Assembly (NCBI GenBank): GCA_965212245.1 | Contig: OZ243107.1 | Span: 3,534,001-3,598,000 of the forward strand | DNA: 64,000 nucleotides | Reading direction: 5' to 3' | DNA from: CAKZNE01 sp040222435 | GTDB taxonomy: Bacteria > Bacteroidota > Bacteroidia > Flavobacteriales > Schleiferiaceae | Part shown: positions 61,683 through 64,000 of the stretch, piece by piece | How the letters are laid out: every line of letters starts with the position of its first letter | Numbering within the stretch: the stretch's first letter is position 1 | Notes under the pieces: model-generated | Database searches by the model: none | Told to the model about the DNA's origin: nothing | What the model saw: the letters and a program-made list of their open reading frames with translations, nothing else | Program-made: the position numbers and the translations under genes

Positions 61683-62854
61683 TGCTGATTTTCAAGATCA
61701 TTTTCTTTATCTCTCTAACCGGTATTATACATACGTATGTATTGTATCCCTTATTCATGTTAACCGCGCACAATTTAAAAGGGTACCGGAAAAAGAAAGT
61801 ACTGCCCGAGAATGATCTACCGCATATAGAAGTTTTGTTTGCCGCTTACAATGAGGAAAGTGTAATTGCTGAAAAAATCCACAGCACCTTTAATTCGGCT
61901 TATGCTCCTGAAAAGATCAGTATTCATGTGGGTTCTGATTGCAGCTCTGATAAAACCGATGCTATTGTAAAAAAACTTCAGGATCAATATCCAAACCTTC
62001 ACCTTACCCGCTTTCAGGAACGCACCGGAAAAGCAGGTATAATCAATCAATTGGTTCAAAGCTCTGAGGTGGAACTTTTAATTCTCACCGATGCCAACAT
62101 CATTTTTGAAAAAGAAACCATACCAGCCCTGGTAAGTTCCATGTTGGATGAGCAAGTGGGGGCAGTGGGTGGCTCTATTGAGTACCGGAAAGTATTTGAA
62201 AAGGGAATCAGCCAGCAGGAAAACACTTACCTGCAACTGGAAAACCGTTTGAAGAATGCAGAATCCGACCTTTTTGGCAGCGCGATGGGTGTAGAGGGCG
62301 GTTGCTATATTATACGCAAAGCCCTGTTCCCTGAAATTCCCCCTCTCTTTTTTATGGAAGATTTTTACGTGAGCCTTTCTGTATTAGAGCAGGATTATCA
62401 AGTATTGTTGGATACCGAAGCACGTTGTTATGAAGATGTAAGTGTAGCCAGTACGGAGGAATACAAACGGAAAGTGCGGATTTCCATTGGTAACTTCCAA
62501 AACCTGGGCAGGTTCAGAGGTATGATCTGGAACCGTTTTTACCCGGTGGGGCTTGCTTTCTTATCCCACAAAGTACTGCGGTGGTTCACCCCTTTCTTCC
62601 TGATCCTGTTGCTGCTGTGTGCCCTCATATTAAGTACAGAAAGCAGGATATTTTCACTTTTTGCCGGAATCTACTTCCTTTTTCTTTCCGCAGGACTTTT
62701 CGGTATCTTATTTTCGCAAAGCAGAAGTTTATCCTGGATCAAGTATCCGGGGCATTTTATCCATATGAACCTGGCACTGATGCGTGGGTTTTTCATTTAC
62801 CTAAAAGGAGTTAAAAGCAATGTCTGGCAGCCTACTACCCGAAACCAAAATTAA
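61679..62854 (+). CDS. Membrane-anchored family 2 glycosyltransferase
   Basis: 391 residues. One N-terminal helix (about 2-22) is followed by a GT-A domain: HIEVLFAAYNEESVIAEKIH, HVGSDCSSDKTDAIV, LLILTDANIIFEKETIPAL (DxD-type DAN), AVGGSIEYRK and MGVEGGCYIIRKALFPEIPP, then RFRGMIWNRFYPVGLAFLSH (QXXRW-like region). Two or three C-terminal helices close it. The architecture matches processive or lipid-linked GT2 enzymes in which the membrane helices form the channel or anchor. Product unknown. It starts in the preceding stop codon and its own 3' end overlaps ribBA by 35 bp. Confidence 0.88.
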   Translation: MMLIFKIIFFISLTGIIHTYVLYPLFMLTAHNLKGYRKKKVLPENDLPHIEVLFAAYNEESVIAEKIHSTFNSAYAPEKISIHVGSDCSSDKTDAIVKKLQDQYPNLHLTRFQERTGKAGIINQLVQSSEVELLILTDANIIFEKETIPALVSSMLDEQVGAVGGSIEYRKVFEKGISQQENTYLQLENRLKNAESDLFGSAMGVEGGCYIIRKALFPEIPPLFFMEDFYVSLSVLEQDYQVLLDTEARCYEDVSVASTEEYKRKVRISIGNFQNLGRFRGMIWNRFYPVGLAFLSHKVLRWFTPFFLILLLLCALILSTESRIFSLFAGIYFLFLSAGLFGILFSQSRSLSWIKYPGHFIHMNLALMRGFFIYLKGVKSNVWQPTTRNQN

Positions 62855-63959
62855 ACTCAACACCATTGAAGAAGCCGTGGCAGATATACGCCAGGGTAAG
62901 GTGGTAATTGTAGTTGATGATGAGGATCGCGAGAATGAAGGCGATTTTGTAGCCGCTGCTGAAATGGTTTCTACGGAAATGATCAACTTCATGACCAAAG
63001 AAGGTCGCGGACTCATCTGCACTCCGTTAGTAGAGAGCCGTTGCCAGCAACTGGACCTCAGTCCTATGGTAATTAAGAACACTGATCCCAATAATACACA
63101 GTTTACCGTATCGGTAGACCTTATCGGGCAAGGTGTGACCACCGGAATTTCGGCCGGAGACCGCGCTAAAACCGTTAAAGCACTCGTTGACCCGGAAACC
63201 ACCCCAGGTAACCTGGCCCGTCCCGGACATATTTTCCCTTTAATTGCCAAACCAGGAGGTGTACTCCGCAGAACCGGCCATACCGAGGCAGCCATTGACC
63301 TGGCCCGTCTGGCTGGCCTGAAGCCGGCCGGTGTTATTGTGGAGATTATGAATGAAGACGGCAGTATGGCTCGCCTCCCTCAACTTTTTGAGATTGCTCA
63401 GAAATTTGATTTGAAGCTTATTACTATTGAAGACTTGGTAGCGTACCGCATGAGCCAGGAATCTTTAATTCGCAAGGAGGAAGAATTTGAATTGAGTACG
63501 CCCTTCGGAACTTTTACACTGAGAGCTTATCAGCAAACTACCAACGGACAGATTCATATTGCACTTACTATGGGCCAATGGGAAGCAGATGAACCTGTAT
63601 TGGTACGGATGCATTCAGCTGCCACTGCACATGACATCTTCGCTATACTTACTTCAGATACCAGCCACCAGCTTGAAAAAGCCCTTAAAAAGGTGAGCCA
63701 GGAAGGACGTGGCGCCATTGTATATATGAACCAGGAGCGGTCAGCCAGCAGCCTTTTAGAGCGTATACGTGAATATAAAGATCAGGATGGTCCGGTACGC
63801 AAAATATCTTTTGCCAAGGATAATCGCGATTTTGGGGTAGGTGCACAAATACTGCATGACCTGGGTATTACCAATGTAAAACTGCTTACCAATAATCCTA
63901 TTAAAAGAGTTGGAATAACCGGTTATGGGTTAACCATTGTGGAGAATGTAACGATGTAG
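62820..63959 (+). CDS. ribBA: RibBA-type protein: DHBP synthase with degenerate GTP cyclohydrolase II domain
   Basis: 379 residues; start supported by AAAGGAG at 62804-62810, a rare strong Shine-Dalgarno-like site. Residues 1-210 form 3,4-dihydroxy-2-butanone 4-phosphate synthase, with intact DDEDRENEGDFVAAAE, GVTTGISAGDRA and RTGHTEAAIDLARLAGLKPA. The C-terminal half keeps the GCHII fold (GAQILHDLGITNVKLLTNNP) but not its chemistry: HSAATAHDIFAILTSDTSHQ stands where HSECLTGDVFGSLRCDCG is expected, so all three zinc cysteines are gone, and NQERSASSL replaces the QEGRGIGL loop. It should make the four-carbon unit of riboflavin but not open GTP. Confidence 0.9.
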   Translation: MSGSLLPETKIKLNTIEEAVADIRQGKVVIVVDDEDRENEGDFVAAAEMVSTEMINFMTKEGRGLICTPLVESRCQQLDLSPMVIKNTDPNNTQFTVSVDLIGQGVTTGISAGDRAKTVKALVDPETTPGNLARPGHIFPLIAKPGGVLRRTGHTEAAIDLARLAGLKPAGVIVEIMNEDGSMARLPQLFEIAQKFDLKLITIEDLVAYRMSQESLIRKEEEFELSTPFGTFTLRAYQQTTNGQIHIALTMGQWEADEPVLVRMHSAATAHDIFAILTSDTSHQLEKALKKVSQEGRGAIVYMNQERSASSLLERIREYKDQDGPVRKISFAKDNRDFGVGAQILHDLGITNVKLLTNNPIKRVGITGYGLTIVENVTM

Positions 63960-63961
63960 AT

Positions 63962-64000
63962 TTAGTCGGGGTCTTTTTCCTCAGAAGCAGGCTTATCCTT
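63962..64000 (-). CDS. 3' end of a minus-strand gene (cut by window edge)
   Basis: The last 12 codons of a minus-strand frame read KDKPASEEKDPD and end in TAA at 63962-63964, immediately after ribBA. The tail is highly charged, as in many exposed C-termini. The gene continues beyond the window and cannot be identified. Confidence 0.4.
   Translation of the reverse strand, partial: KDKPASEEKDPD

Overview
The window reads as chromosomal DNA of a member of Bacteroidota, most likely the order Flavobacteriales. The sequence evidence is: many TAnnTTTG -7 promoter boxes; type IX secretion sorting domains of type A (two exported proteins near 3-6 kb) and type B (the 3015-residue adhesin); a PorP/SprF protein; an ECF sigma, FecR and TonB-dependent receptor locus; DUF4199 and DUF4249 proteins; and a RibBA whose GTP cyclohydrolase half has lost its zinc cysteines. 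The genus cannot be fixed from this DNA. No rRNA, tRNA, CRISPR array, prophage or integrase gene was seen.

Layout. 0-9 kb: the tail of a LuxR-type regulator, a DUF4199 membrane protein, a DsbA-like thioredoxin-fold protein, and several small exported proteins, two of them carrying T9SS sorting domains (a beta-helix protein and a soluble PQQ-type sugar dehydrogenase). 9-18 kb: an envelope or polysaccharide run (Gfo/Idh oxidoreductase, lipoprotein, undecaprenyl-phosphate sugar transferase, YkgJ protein), then NamZ muramidase facing an FtsX-type permease, then cystathionine beta-synthase coupled to a BtuF-like binding protein. 18-25 kb: a LexA-like autocleavable repressor, pyrD facing smpB, and a MacAB-type efflux operon closed by a strong hairpin terminator.

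24.9-29.7 kb is an accessory island with AT-rich single genes on the minus strand, stem-loop repeats, a diverged 90-bp direct repeat, a decayed lipoprotein gene and a MITE-like palindrome. Its key feature is a 128-bp attC-like site (27268-27395) at the 3' end of a two-gene unit. The first ten bases of that unit are exactly complementary to the outer arm of the site, which is the geometry expected of an integron gene cassette; no integrase lies in the window.

29.7-36 kb returns to housekeeping genes (folD, ffh, argS, an arginase-family ureohydrolase), interrupted by a four-helix-bundle (S23-like) gene inside low-complexity inverted flanks and by a MazF-type toxin with its ribbon-helix-helix antitoxin. 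36-45 kb is a signal-responsive outer-membrane uptake locus: ECF sigma, small lipoprotein, FecR, then two tandem pairs of TonB-dependent receptor plus DUF4249 lipoprotein. The second receptor has a one-base frameshift near its 3' end. 45-55 kb encodes a giant PKD-repeat T9SS adhesin with a PorP/SprF partner; the adhesin holds a tandem duplication of about 1.35 kb. 55-64 kb is an envelope operon: DUF421 protein, FtsK, LolA-like protein, LptF/G permease, two glycosyltransferases and RibBA, with overlapping or nearly touching genes.
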